Shown here piece by piece: positions 32,574 through 43,395 of a stretch of 64,000 nucleotides of DNA. The position numbers were made by a program, and so were the translations under genes. Position 1 is the stretch's first letter, and every line of letters begins with the position of its first letter. The notes below the pieces were generated by a model, which worked only from the letters and a program-made list of their open reading frames with translations, ran no database searches and was not told the DNA's origin. This DNA comes from Chlorokybus atmophyticus. Taxonomy: Eukaryota > Streptophyta > Chlorokybophyceae > Chlorokybales > Chlorokybaceae. The stretch spans positions 607,140 to 671,139 of the forward strand of contig RHPI01000797.1 in NCBI GenBank assembly GCA_009103225.1, written 5' to 3'.

Positions 32574-34656
32574 CTACAGCCCGAATGAGTCTGCCATGCG
32601 CGCTTCCTCCTCAATCACCTCTGCGTCCTCATCGCTTATCACTAACATCTTGCGCAATTGCAGCAACACGCCAAAGTCTGAAGGAAAGCCATCTTGTGAT
32701 GTTCGTAGCTTGATGCGGTAAAGCTCGTACAACTGTGCAGTAACAGCACGCATGAGCCGTGCAGTCAGAGTGGCAACGTCATGAACCAAGCAGCTCATAA
32801 CTCAATGCATCACGCAACACATCCCACTACTGCAGCACAACAGCAGTAAGGGAGGAACGAACCATAAAATTTTTAAGGAGGGTGCAGATTACAACATCCG
32901 TCATATGAGCACTTACATCTTGTTGGTCATATATAGAGGACATGACAGGCGTCCGGCAGATAGAGTTCTGCTCAAGTGCGCGGTCAAGCTCCACAACGCA
33001 GCTGCGCGCCAACAGTGCCAATTGCTTTAACAATGAAACACGCAGTACATCTCCTTGAGCAGGAAACACGTGGGCAATTGCATGGCGAGTGAAAAGGCAG
33101 ACAAGCATACCGCGCATCATTCCTCGCTCGTAAAAAGGCAAGCGCCCGGTCCATCATAGTCGACTGCCTGATTCGCGCGAGCGCTTGCTCGTAGCCTTCA
33201 CTCGGCTGAGCCTCCTCAGCCGCTGGCAAGCCCAAACCAGCAGACCCGTAAATCTCAACCTATCATATTTACAAAACAGAATGAACTATACATCAGATAC
33301 AATGCTCACACCGCAATGCAATTCTATGCATTGCAAGGCCATGCTATGCAATGTTGCATGCAGACAGCTAACCACGAGCGCTTTACATCGCAATCAGCAA
33401 GGAATGCATATTACATCATCATCATCATCAGGCATGTGGCGAGTAGCGCGCCTGAGTACCTTAGCTTGCTGCAAAGCTACTTCCTGCACCGCATCTACTT
33501 TCCTGAAAACCCACCAAAGCCCCGAAGCAGCAACAGCAAGCAGTGCCGGGAGCGCCAACTTTGACAGCAACTGCTGCGCAACTCTGCACAAGACGCCAGG
33601 CATTGTCACTTGCAAGACGCTGCTTTTTTTGACAAAACTTGACTCTGGTCTGCTGCGCAACCACATGGTTGTTGGGGAGTAGAGAGATGTGAACTTTTTA
33701 AGTGCATCCAGGTATAACTGGTGCGCAACTCTGTTGGGGCAGGAAGATTTCTTAGCATGCATCCTGAAGAGGTCAGAACTGGTATAAAGTGAGCAGATGA
33801 ACTGTGCATTGCAGTGCGTGTACATGCCAGCTGATCTGCTGACCCCACATGGTCAGTGCCGCAATGACCGTGTATGACAACCGAATATGATTGTGCATGT
33901 GCGAATACAACATGTATACAAGCCCCCTCTGCGCCGCTGGCACTGACACTACTGAATCCTTGCGTACGAAAGGCCGCAGTGCTGATCTCTCTTTGGATTT
34001 CAAGGCCGCCTGGCTGAAGAGGCAACTTGTTGTTTGCACATGCAAGCAACATGGCAATGTTGACATCTGCTGCCTTAACAACTTGAATCTGACCACCAAA
34101 CTTGGGCTCAATTGCACAAACACGCATGCGAATGTGACCAAGAAACACACCACTCCAGCTTAACGTCTTGTGCTTAAGTTTTGTCATTACGCAATGAAGG
34201 TGCCAATTGACAAAAACATATGCCACACCAATTGTACCCAAAGCATGGAGCAAAGCTGACACACGTAACCCAATGTGTTCCATAAGGCGTAAGCAACAAT
34301 GTAAGTGCTATGCAAGGTGAAGCTAATACCCTGCAGTTTTACCAAGACCCTCACCGTCGGGGTGCTTGCAAGGGCTGTGCCGCAGCGACGCAGATCTGGT
34401 AAACCGGCGCCTGCCCGAGCTGGTGGAGGCTGGCAGGGCTGGCCTGGGTTGGGTCCAGCTGCACCTCCACCGTCGCCGCCACCTCCAGCCTGTGCGCGCC
34501 GGCCGCAGCAGCTGCGCGTCGCAGCGGAGAACGTAGCAGCCGATGAGGCGGTCGTCGCTGCAACTCTCTCCCAGGCTGAAACTCCTTCCCAAAAAGGCCA
34601 CCAGCCAGCAGCAGTGGCGGCGGCAGCGCTGGCCTCTCCAGGCCGCACAAGGCCAT
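32574..34656 (-). CDS. Unrecognised, probably organellar membrane protein
   Basis: Minus-strand exon chain from ATG 34656. The first exon (34656-34355) encodes an Arg/Leu/Ala-rich, acid-poor start suited to a transit peptide. Later exons include VAHQLYLDALKK near 33740. A membrane-segment exon near 33587-33460 reads LALPALLAVAASGLWWVFRK followed by VDAVQEVALQQAK. The next exon, 33245-33115, contains PSEGYEQALARIRQS and MDRALAFLRARNDAR. Then comes VLRVSLLKQLALLARSCVVE near 33055-32930. The last exon, near 32738-32574, reads LYRIKLRTSQDGFPSDFGVL and ISDEDAEVIEEEARMADSF. One membrane helix and an acidic helical tail are visible, with no catalytic motif. I do not recognise the family, and the stretch between 34350 and 33760 was not resolved into exons. 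TTACA (TGTAA on this strand) lies 73 nt past the stop. Confidence 0.6.
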
Positions 34657-35386
34657 GATTCCGACCACCTACCCTACCCTACCCTAATCACCTCATCTGA
34701 CCAAATGCAAGCGTTATCCCCTCCGCACATGTCTCTCCTCCATGCCTCCGACCACCACCACGACCACAGCCACGACCACCGCCACGGCCACAGCCCTGCC
34801 GCCGCCGCTTCAATGCAGTGGTGCTGCCGTTTGGGCACCGTTGTGACAGCAGTCAACGCAGTGGCGGTGGCAATGAGACGGATATCATGCTTCTGAATCT
34901 GTCGATATTCGCGCCGGCGCAGGGATGTCGGACGGATGGTACAAACTTACCAAAGATGGGCAAAGATCCCTTCAGCTGATTGCGTCAATGAACTGATGTT
35001 GAGCTATGCGTCAATGAGATGAAGTACCTGAAGTAGGCATGTTGCTGCTTGCTTGCTCCAACCCTCGAGGTGGCTAACTACTCACATACTGATGGGCTGG
35101 CTGGCTTCGTGCATGCATGGATACATGCCGGAAGACATCTTTCTTTTGTTCCAACCAGCATTTGCCGACCTGCACAGTCAGCATGTACAAATGTCATTTA
35201 ATAATTAGCAGGCGTCGCTGAGTTGGCACGAACACTCCCTTCACTTTATTATTGTGATAATTCAGAAATCAAAAGATGTTAGGTAACTAGTGGTGCGGGT
35301 GATTGGGCGCAAGGCGGGCGGTCGTCATTAGTGAGTTACAACACCGAAATTGTCAGTACAATCCGTCGGTGCAGGCGGAGGCCTGC
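34657..35386. other. Intergenic, nothing recognised
   Basis: Upstream of the membrane-protein gene, with CCCTA runs near 34668-34685 and CAC/CGA triplets near 34748-34793. No supported ORF. Confidence 0.45.
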
Positions 35387-35798
35387 CACACGCCACGTCA
35401 CTGCTACAACAGGCATCCAAGCAGCGACAGACGGGACGGCACATCATATAGCGTCACTTGATGGAATATCGTTTGATGTGCTAATATACCGGGTTATATG
35501 GCGCAATATGCTCAATAGCATGTGGATGGATATCACACATATGGTATCATGCGTGCAATGTGACCTGAACTCTGTTAACTCAGCGACATCAACGATCACA
35601 CGCCATCTCACCGCCACAACAGGCATACAAGGAGCGACGGACGGGACGTAGCGCGACATTGCAGCACAGCTTATGGCGTCACCTGATAAAATATTGTTTG
35701 ATGTGCTAGCATATGGTATCATATGGCGCAATATGTGCTCGAAAGCATATGAGTGGATATTACACATATGGTATCATGCGTGCAATGTGACCTGAACT
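35387..35798 (+). repeat. Two direct repeats of about 190-200 bp
   Basis: Copy 1 is 35387-35571 and copy 2 is 35597-35798. Both begin CACACGCCA, share ACAACAGGCAT and GACGGGACG, then an AT-rich core with ATATGGCGCAATATG, and end ATGGTATCATGCGTGCAATG followed by TGACCTGAACT. They resemble a tandem long repeat or LTR-like end; a weakly related block is at 39225-39420. Confidence 0.8.
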
Positions 35799-36149
35799 GA
35801 AAATAAAATTGATCTCCGGTTTCGTCATATACACTAAGTTTATGTCACATTTTAACTAAACTCTTTTGTCGGGTCGAGGGGAGTCGAGGGTCACACTGTC
35901 TCGGGCCGCTGCAGGGAAAGTCATGCTTGCTAGCCCTGCTCCGGCAACGTGTTATAACATGTAGCAAAAGTAAAGGATAACCCAACTTGTATGGCGAGGA
36001 GTGCTTGGTGGAGCTGCTCCGCTGTTGCTGAATCACACGGACATGTGGAGGCTGTGTCCTCCTTAGTGTACATGCTGTGCTGTAGGACACACAGTCAACA
36101 AGCCACCCCCCTGAACTTCTAGGGAGGTTCCAGCTCCAGAGCTCAGCTG

Positions 36150-37050
36150 TTAACGCAAGTGAGGAGGACCGTTGGTGCGGCAATCGTCGCACCAGTACTC
36201 CTCTATGGATATTGCGTCCAATGGGGGCTCCAGACAGTAGCAATGCATGCCCTTGTTGCAGCCATCGCAGAGCATCGTGAGTGCGTCGTCGTCGGCACTG
36301 CCGCAGCGTTCACAACATGTGCTGCTGGCGGGGTGAGGGTGCTATATGCGCGCGAAGCCCGCTATGTAAGGGAGGTGATATGGCGCGCAGTTCACCATGT
36401 TGTCTTTCAACCTCTTGCCATTCTGACCAAGGAGGTCCAGCACTCCAATGGGGTACACCTTAAGTACCTTGTAGACGGTGCGGCCCACGGAGGTGTCGAG
36501 CATGTCCTTCGTGGCCGCCATGCGATAGGCAAAGTCCACTGCTTGAAACCACCGTTGACGACTCTTTGTAGAAGCCGCTCCGCACGCGCTCGTAGCGCAG
36601 GGTGTCGCGGTGATGTGCGATGCGTAGGTTGTTGAAGGCCATCGGGACGGTGTGCTCGAACAGCGTGGCGCGTGCGGTAATGTCGTGGTGCATCAAGTCG
36701 GGATCGTCGAGGTTGTTCACCATACGGTTTACTTCCTGCTGTGCACGAAAGGGAAGCAATGGCGGACGCCCGAACAGCAGGTAGTATGGGTTGTGCTCGC
36801 GCAGAGCCGCCTGCTTTGACAATCGGTAACCAAGAGCTACTTACCGAAGGTGGTCAACTTGAGGGTGGTCACGCGAAGTACGGCGATGATCGATGTAGCA
36901 TCTGTCCAGCAGGGTGTCGAACTCCCCTCTGAACTCGGTGCCCTGGTCGGTAATGACCTCAGCGCAGCTGCCGAACCGGCTGAGGACATGGGAGAGGAAG
37001 GCTTGAGTCACCCCCCTGCTGCTCTTGTCGGGTAATGGCACCAGCTCCAC
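36150..37050 (-). pseudogene. Decayed retroelement integrase with C-terminal PHD finger
   Basis: Minus-strand pieces align with the pol end of a Ty3/Gypsy-type element. The 37050-36841 piece is the integrase core, WVELVPLPDKSS-like start and EVITDQGTEFRGEFDTLL with the second catalytic Asp in DQGTEF, stopping after DHPQ. The 36822-36460 piece continues with SKQAALREHNPYYLLFGRPP. The 36539-36342 piece has LDTSVGRTVYKVLKVYPIGV and NCAPYHLP. In the same frame, past one TAG, it runs into a PHD finger: CERCGSADDDALTMLCDGCN, then KGMHCYCLEPPL and EYWCDDCR, with the Cys4-His-Cys3 pattern complete, ending at TAA 36152-36150. There is one deletion, one frameshift and one stop, so it is inactive. The PHD finger may have guided integration to modified histones. 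Confidence 0.8.
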
Positions 37051-37104
37051 CCATTTAAAAAAGTGCTCGAGTATGCTGCGACCCGCCTTGTTGAAAGACT
37101 TGCC

Positions 37105-38187
37105 TGAAAATCAACGGGATCTAAGGAGAGGCTACCTCACACCGCAAGGGTGGACACAACGAGATGGAGCAGGTTCAATCGGGGAACAGCAACTTCGCAC
37201 TGCCTTGTTGCGACAAGCAATCATGCTGCACCGACAAGAAAGCATCGGCCTGAGACGTCTGTTGGGGATGCGGGAAGGTGGTAATGCAGCTTGAGCAAGA
37301 CTAGTGACTTGGCTAGTCACCAATCACCCCGCAGTTCCCCTGTTCGCCTTTGGCACCAGAATGTTCTGGTTGGATGCCTTCCTGCGTTCGCTACGGCAAG
37401 CCTATGATGAGGTTGCCTCGACAGCCATTGACACCCTAAAAGGAGCACAAGAGGCCATATTGAGGTTGCCAAGGGTGGAAGCAGCGCGGCAACGTAGACG
37501 CATTGCAACTGCTTACGAGCAGCATGTCCAACATCCAGAGATTTTGCTCACTGTGCGGGCGCAAGCAACAACGGTGTTGAAGGTGGGAGTGGTCAATGGC
37601 AGATGGGATGCCTACATGGCAGGGATCATAAGGGTTCCCACCATCACCCACGACATAAGAGCGCGGCTCCGGCGCGCAGTGTATCTCCAGCCCATGCCTA
37701 AGATTCACCGCTGGAGTGACGTGGTCAACAACCCAACAGCCACATGGGAAGGTACACTGGTCAGGGAGGCAGCTCATGCAGTACGCTGGACCTATGTAGA
37801 AGAACAAGCTGCACGGGGAGGCGGGCCCACAAACACCCGGTCCTCCAGGGTTTCCCCAACAGCCCTTGGCTACGCCGCCAGGAATAATCCTGGTTACACA
37901 GAGACGCAATCCCCCTGCGCCACAACCAGGGCAGCCATAGGCAGCACCGCCAGCACCCAGGCCACACCGTGTTTATCAACAACCAAGACAAGGACGGTTC
38001 GGGCCAGGCCGCGGTCAAGAAGGTGCTCAAGAACAAGCTGATCGAGAGGCGCTTGCCGCACTGCGCTCGACACCACCGGAGGAGACTGCAGCAGCAGACA
38101 CCCCACGCACACGCTACCGACGATTTACGAGCAGCACGTCCGGAAAAACGAAGGGACGTGGTTGAGCTGGAAGACTCCATCTCGTAA
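37105..38187 (+). pseudogene. Unrecognised ORF remnant next to the integrase, opposite strand
   Basis: The plus strand is open as PENQRDLRRGYLTPQGWTQR to 37294, then in another frame from 37304 to 38041 (ATG-led part from MFWLDAFLRSLRQAYDEVAS), then again as VKKVLKNKLIERRLPHC to 38187. The middle piece is helical and charged, with AYDEVASTAIDTLKGAQEAI and RRAVYLQPMPKIHRWSDVV. It lacks zinc knuckles and known catalytic motifs. Two frame changes suggest decay. It could be a gag-like or capsid-like gene of a second element inserted opposite to the integrase; I cannot assign it. Confidence 0.4.
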
Positions 38188-40575
38188 TCGTCACTGTCGG
38201 ACGAGAGTGGGGAAGCTCGATGCCGTGGAGTGGACAGGAACGGAGTGAAGCAGTTGGAGACATCACGTGAGCCTCTGCTGCTATGATCGTTGCTCCCGTC
38301 GCTGGTCCGTTCGTAGGTGAGGTTGGAGGTTGGGCTCCAGCTACTGAGGTCACCCTCGTCTATTGGAGAGAACGGGGTGGGTCTGCTCATACAGCTAGTC
38401 CAAAGGTGAAAGTGTATGCAGGGTGCAGTGTTTGTGCTCTACCGCCTGTCTCGATGCCGCTACCACTCACCACACTAGTGCTGGTGTGCGCTATGTAATG
38501 ACAGTGATAACGAATGCACAGGGATGTGTGCCCCGAATACATAATGCACTATCTGATGCAGAATGCAACGCACTCACTTGAGCAAAGAGGGTGACACTGT
38601 GAGTCAACAAGCCACTACTATAGGTAGTGCTGTTTACACAGTTCTTTGCATGAGCGAAAAATGAGTTACACTGTTAAATGAGGTGAATGAGCAAGCAACA
38701 CGTGGATGCTATGCCCTGACTGATGCCAACACACACACTGCAACCAGGCACACCAAGCTCACAGCGATGACAAGCACGATGCACACACGAGCATGCACAG
38801 GCTTTCACACAGTGAGGGGATTCTTGGTAACCGGGATGGCATGTTCGCAGTTCAAGTCGTTCACAAGCTCTTAGCTTTCTCACTCACAGTGTCACCAGCT
38901 GATCCGGTGAACACTGTGACTACTTATACAAGTCAAATCATGACTGTTCAGAACATAAGCTAACGGCCATTTCGAGGCTATTTCCACAGCAATTCTCACT
39001 CGATACAGAACACAACTTATAATTAAACTCACAATCGAACATCTACGCGCGGTGGATATGTAGGCTATGGTCGTGAGCTACACTGAAGTCATGACCTAGC
39101 TACTGATCAGGTACACGCGCGCGTTAGTATGCTGGTAGGCCGGGCGACGGTTTCGATGTAGACATGCCCGATGAAGGCTGGTATGTGTGGGCACTACGCA
39201 TGACACTTTCAACAAGGAACTCACGACATGTCATGCGATATCGCACCATACCAAGCCATATCATATCATATGGTGTCACGGCGATCAATATGCCAGCATA
39301 TGGTGTCATATGACATGATATGGCGCCACGTCGCTGGACATCGTGTGTTCCCTGTGCGGCATGTTAACAGAGTTCAAGTCAAACTATGGTTCGTGCGTAA
39401 TGTGTCCTGCGTATGATTGGACATCATACGCGCCCGGGCAATATGGTTAACAACTGTTACGGCCCGGAAACCAATTCGCATGCAAGTTCTTCGACAGAAG
39501 CGACGCCAAGATTGTCGAGTGTAGCCGCAGCGTCGTTTCGTTGATGCATTGTGTCGCTTACTTACTCAGGTCCATGGCGGGTTCTCGGCGTGTTGCCACC
39601 TTCGAAACTTACTTCGTCCGCTGCATCTACGGCTGCAACCTCACAGGCATACACAAAGGCTGAATGGCCAGAGTGGGAGTGCAAAACTTTAGATCTCACC
39701 TGACTAGCGGTATCTAAAGGACACCTTTAATACATTAGCACGCCAACAGACAACTTGCTAAAGTACTAGGTGGATCTGATGAGTCCTGCATGCATGGACG
39801 GAATAATGTGGGATTCTAATCATGTTTATGTACTTGTTTGCCACTTAAGGTCGGGCTGCAGTGGCACGATACAACTTCAATCCTACTGTGGGTGCCTTTA
39901 TGCCAGTTGCTGGAACGTGGCCTTTGCAGCAAACAACCCCCCTGCAACCGTCGCTGCATAATTCTGCACCGTTGTTGAAGTCTTATACATTCCTAACCTC
40001 ATCGGAGACACCAATGCCAGTGCCTTGACGATGCTAACAGGTACGTGACTGCTTCGTAGCAAATTTTACACGGTGACTTACTAAGGACTGAGGGACTGAC
40101 GGGTGCCTGAGCTTGCCTGAGCCTGCTTGCCGCTGCCTGAAATGTTACTTTTGAGTTGTTGGGTTTGCCATTGGACTGACGCAGATGGCCGCCGGCCGAA
40201 AGTAGTTGTCAGTGGTACTAACCGGCCGAGAGTTTTCAACCAGTTACCTTTGGTCGATGTGCAACGACGACCGTTAGCCGGTAGTTGAGGACAGCTAACA
40301 GCAATAGCCGGCAGTTTCTTTGCCGTTACACTGCTGTTAATATGTGACCCTTATCTTTTGATAAAAGTTGGAATTTCTTGCTGCAAGCCAACACTAACGT
40401 GCCATGCAGCTTGTACAAACCTTAGACTGATTGGTTGATCTCGCACCTGTAAGCCCACAATATATACAATGTACCGGCAGTGGTGAGAGTATGTCTACTT
40501 GCAACTGAGCAGACGACTTGCGCATAAAACTACCCTATAACATTGAGTCTAGCTGTCGCACTCATGTGCAGCTTG
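38188..40575. other. Gene-poor spacer
   Basis: About 2.4 kb with no ORF that shows family features. Only the AT-rich repeat-like block at 39225-39420 stands out. Confidence 0.5.
39225..39420 (+). repeat. Diverged relative of the 35.4-35.8 kb repeat
   Basis: It contains GCCAGCATATGGTGTCATAT and ATATGGCGCCACG, like GCTAGCATATGGTATCATAT and ATATGGCGCAATATG in the 35.6-kb copy. It also has GTTAACAGAGTTCAAGTCA, the reverse complement of the end of copy 1 with one change. It may be the other end of a decayed element. Confidence 0.4.
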
Positions 40576-41410
40576 TCAACCCGTGGTGCCTGCCTTAGAA
40601 TTCCTCCTCAATCCCCCTTCCTGTTCTTCCTCCGACAAGTCTTCTGCTTCAACATCGGAGTCATCTGCATCTGCTGCCTCGCTCACTGACAGTACAGCGG
40701 CTACTTCGTTCTTCAACTTAATTGTCAGCGCCTCGCCGTGCATGTGCATGCGCTTGATGGTTGCTTTGATAGTGACCACCTGCATTTGGTAGTGCTGTAA
40801 GAGTGGCGTGCTGCCAGAGGACTAGCCCATCAGCATACACATGCGTACCTCATCTTCCGCTTTGTTGCACTCCGCCAGGCAGACAGTCAGCCTGCCGCGT
40901 TGCTCTCGGTTCACTCTGACCAACATGGCAACCTGCAAGCATACTGCTTAATTGCCGCTGGAAATATCAAACAAGGTCATGGATTACCCGTTCGTGGTAC
41001 TCCGCAGCTTCTCTTTTTCGACATGTGAGCTCCCGCAAGTAGAAATAGGCTGTGCATTTATGAGATTGGTCATGCTGTTCATGTGCATGACACTGGAGGC
41101 TGTGCATGAGGGTGTGCATGTGGTATTGACAGTGTATGTCATGTGCAAGATACTTGAGCTCAAGTAGCCTCGAGGCTGTGCATGTGCAAGATAAAAGAAC
41201 CCTAGCATGTGGCATTGACAATGCATTGTAACCCACTTTGGTTATGCCAGTCTTGTTTGGTCCCTTCAATATATTGCCGTGGTCGCAGCTGCTGGTGGGT
41301 CGGATGTTCTTAGAGGCAGTATTGTGGTGTGTCTTTGCCCACTTGGAGGGGGAGCCCTGTACGATATCGCCCGAGTCACTGTTGTCATTCGCTGTGCCCT
41401 TGGTAGGCAT
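40576..41410 (-). CDS. Small acidic-tailed protein of unknown family
   Basis: Three in-phase minus-strand exons (41410-41237, 40932-40849, 40794-40576) give 158 residues. The N-terminus is polar (MPTKGTANDNSDSGDIVQGS). The middle is VAMLVRVNREQRGRLTVCLA and HYQMQVVTIKATIKRMHMHG, which looks like beta strands. The tail is acidic (DADDSDVEAEDLSEEEQEGG). An alternative acceptor 15 nt downstream (40779) would drop HYQMQ. No known motif. It is divergent from the transposase locus, and its ATG overlaps an ATG on the other strand. Possibly an accessory gene of that element. Confidence 0.5.
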
Positions 41411-41639
41411 GGTGGGGTTTGACACCAAAGACACCCCTCCGGCACCCTGCCCGCCCTATGCGAACATGGAATTCATCCCGGACCTCGACCACAATGCCCA
41501 CAACGCCTCTGGCAGCGCCGCCAACGATTCACCAAATGCCACACACCCTCGGCATCACGCCCCTGTAAGGGCATAGCTTGGCGGAGGTATCAATGGTGTT
41601 TTCATGCGCAGGGACTGGCATTGCCAGCACTTGTTAATG

Positions 41640-41725
41640 GTACGAACTGCCATGGTTACTGTATAAAAGTACCATTTCAATGGTACCTTTTGGCAAATGC
41701 ATCTTCGTACCATTGAAATGGTTTA
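41640..41725. promoter_or_regulatory. GTACCATT palindrome cluster before the transposase
   Basis: GTACCATTTCAATGGTAC and a second GTACCATTGAAATGG occur 220-300 bp before ATG 41943. Related GTACCAT palindromes precede the methyltransferase and the 7.4-kb gene pairs. Confidence 0.5.
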
Positions 41726-41942
41726 ATCAGGATGTTTATGCAGAGACTCACCCTGGACGTGCAATGGCTCAATCGTATCATAATAATGGTACAACGGAGC
41801 CAGTAAATGGCGGCCCGGTTTCCCTCTTCTGGCATGCAAGGGTAGCGGTGATGGTGGCGGTGGCGGCGGCGGCGGGTGTGCGTGTTGCTGGATATGATGC
41901 AGGTTACATTGGCGACACTTGTGTCGACGTCAGTAGTGAGAT

Positions 41943-43395
41943 ATGAGAGTCCTTTGTCCATATTGCCACATGCGCTTCGCTACACGCAGCTCAGTCTACA
42001 TGCACATTGTTAGCAGCAGGGTGTGCAAGCTAATCAAGCTGTATGTCGGCCAGCGTCCATTACAGTACGATGCGGGTCATGTTGAACGGGGGAGTTCAAT
42101 CCAAGATGCGCACATGCTTGATGTTAAAGGATTCCTGCAGGAGACACACGCACAGCAGCAACAGGAGGAGGAGGAAGTGAACGAGGGCTTTCGATGTGTG
42201 CGAGTGCCTGAGAAACCTGTGGCACGCGAACATGGAAGTGGAGGCGTCCCTTTGCATGCGTCGGAATCCAGGTGGCATGGCTCGGAGCATGCTCATGCAG
42301 TGGCATTCGTGCAGTGCAACAACGACCAAGGCCTGTCGACCTCCGACATAGGGCGGATCATTAAGTGCATCCGAAATGCACACTTCTTGACGGAAGAGCT
42401 CCAATGGGAGACCGGTGTGCATGTGGCCAGCTACCTCCGAACCACGATTGCAATCTCTCAGTCTGAGGTGTGTTCACAGTGAGCGGTGCATGTGCTTCAA
42501 CCATTAGAGCCATGTCACATATGCACATGCGAGTGTGCTGTCGTATCAGAACTACGTGACGGCTAACCTGCGCAAGCCTGGAGACCCTGAGGATCAGGAC
42601 ATCAGCGTCACATATATGCCGGCCAAGGTCTGTGAATTGCAGTACCTAATGCAGTATCGATCCTGAGGCCAGCATGCATGGTAATGCTCTTGGTCGGAGC
42701 AGGTATGGCTCGCACGGTTGTATGGCAATCCACATGCCGCTAATGGCTTCAATCTCCAGTACAATGGTGACGAGCACAGCTTTTGCCATCCTTCCACGGG
42801 CAATTGGTGGAAGGATGTGGAGGTGGATTTGAGGAGAGAGGTGGGGGAAGCGTCCTACTTGGCCACTGCCATTCTATACAGTGACAAGACCACGCTGGAC
42901 AATGCGGGCAAGCGCTTTGGCTACCCTTTTATGGCATTGCTTGCCAACTACAGTTGGGACATGTACGCTAGCAACATGGGGGTTGTTATGATAGCGCTTC
43001 TGCCGGTGGTTCACGCAGTGGCCGGGCATCCCACCTGGGCGCAGAGCAAGGAATCGTTCTCAGTTCAAAAACGTGAGATTTTTCATGACGCTTTGAATGT
43101 AGTGTTTGGGGATGTGAAGCGGGCGAGTTGGGGAGGTCTGCAGCTCATCGACCTAAATGGCATCGAGCGTCGTGTGTTTCCCACGCTTGCCAACTACATC
43201 AGCAACTTGCAGGTAGTGGGCATGCATGGTTGTAACCGGATGTCGCCTGCTGGCAAACAGAACATGGAGGATGTTGTCAATGGAGCATCTGAGTTTGTCG
43301 TGTTGCAGGAGACTGCCACACTCGCACGCACTGTGTCGGGCAACCAAACCAACATCCTTACGATGTTTGTCTCGTCACCAAATCAGATCTGTTGA
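41943..43395 (+). CDS. Transposase, zinc finger and catalytic core
   Basis: The exon from ATG 41943 to 42467 opens with a C2HC finger, CPYCHMRFATRSSVYMHIV with a later Cys, then a Gln/Glu-rich linker. Exon 42550-42627 adds NYVTANLRKPGDPEDQ and exon 42703-about 43213 holds the core: VWLARLYGNPHAANGF, then ATAILYSDKTTLDNAGKRFG with the catalytic-type Asp in YSDKT, and YPFMALLANYSWDMYASNMG. The SDKT-x-L and Y-P-x-x-L-x-x-A/G-N arrangement is that of Plavaka transposases, a CACTA-related group best known from fungi. Donors and acceptors for the two introns are consensus and in phase. A first exon at 41409-41571 (MVGFDTKDTPPAPCPPYANM) may belong in front. The stretch after 43213 is open but not clearly conserved. 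Confidence 0.65.

Noticed and set aside
34187-34648. Ala/Gly-rich ORF as the main frame of the 34-kb gene start
   Set aside because: The frame from ATG 34656 fits a transit peptide and the donor at 34355 better; the other frame lacks an ATG at its start.
37436-37909. 157-codon minus-strand ORF as part of the integrase gene
   Set aside because: Composition is rich in Cys, Pro and His without gag or pol motifs; it mirrors the better plus-strand ORF.
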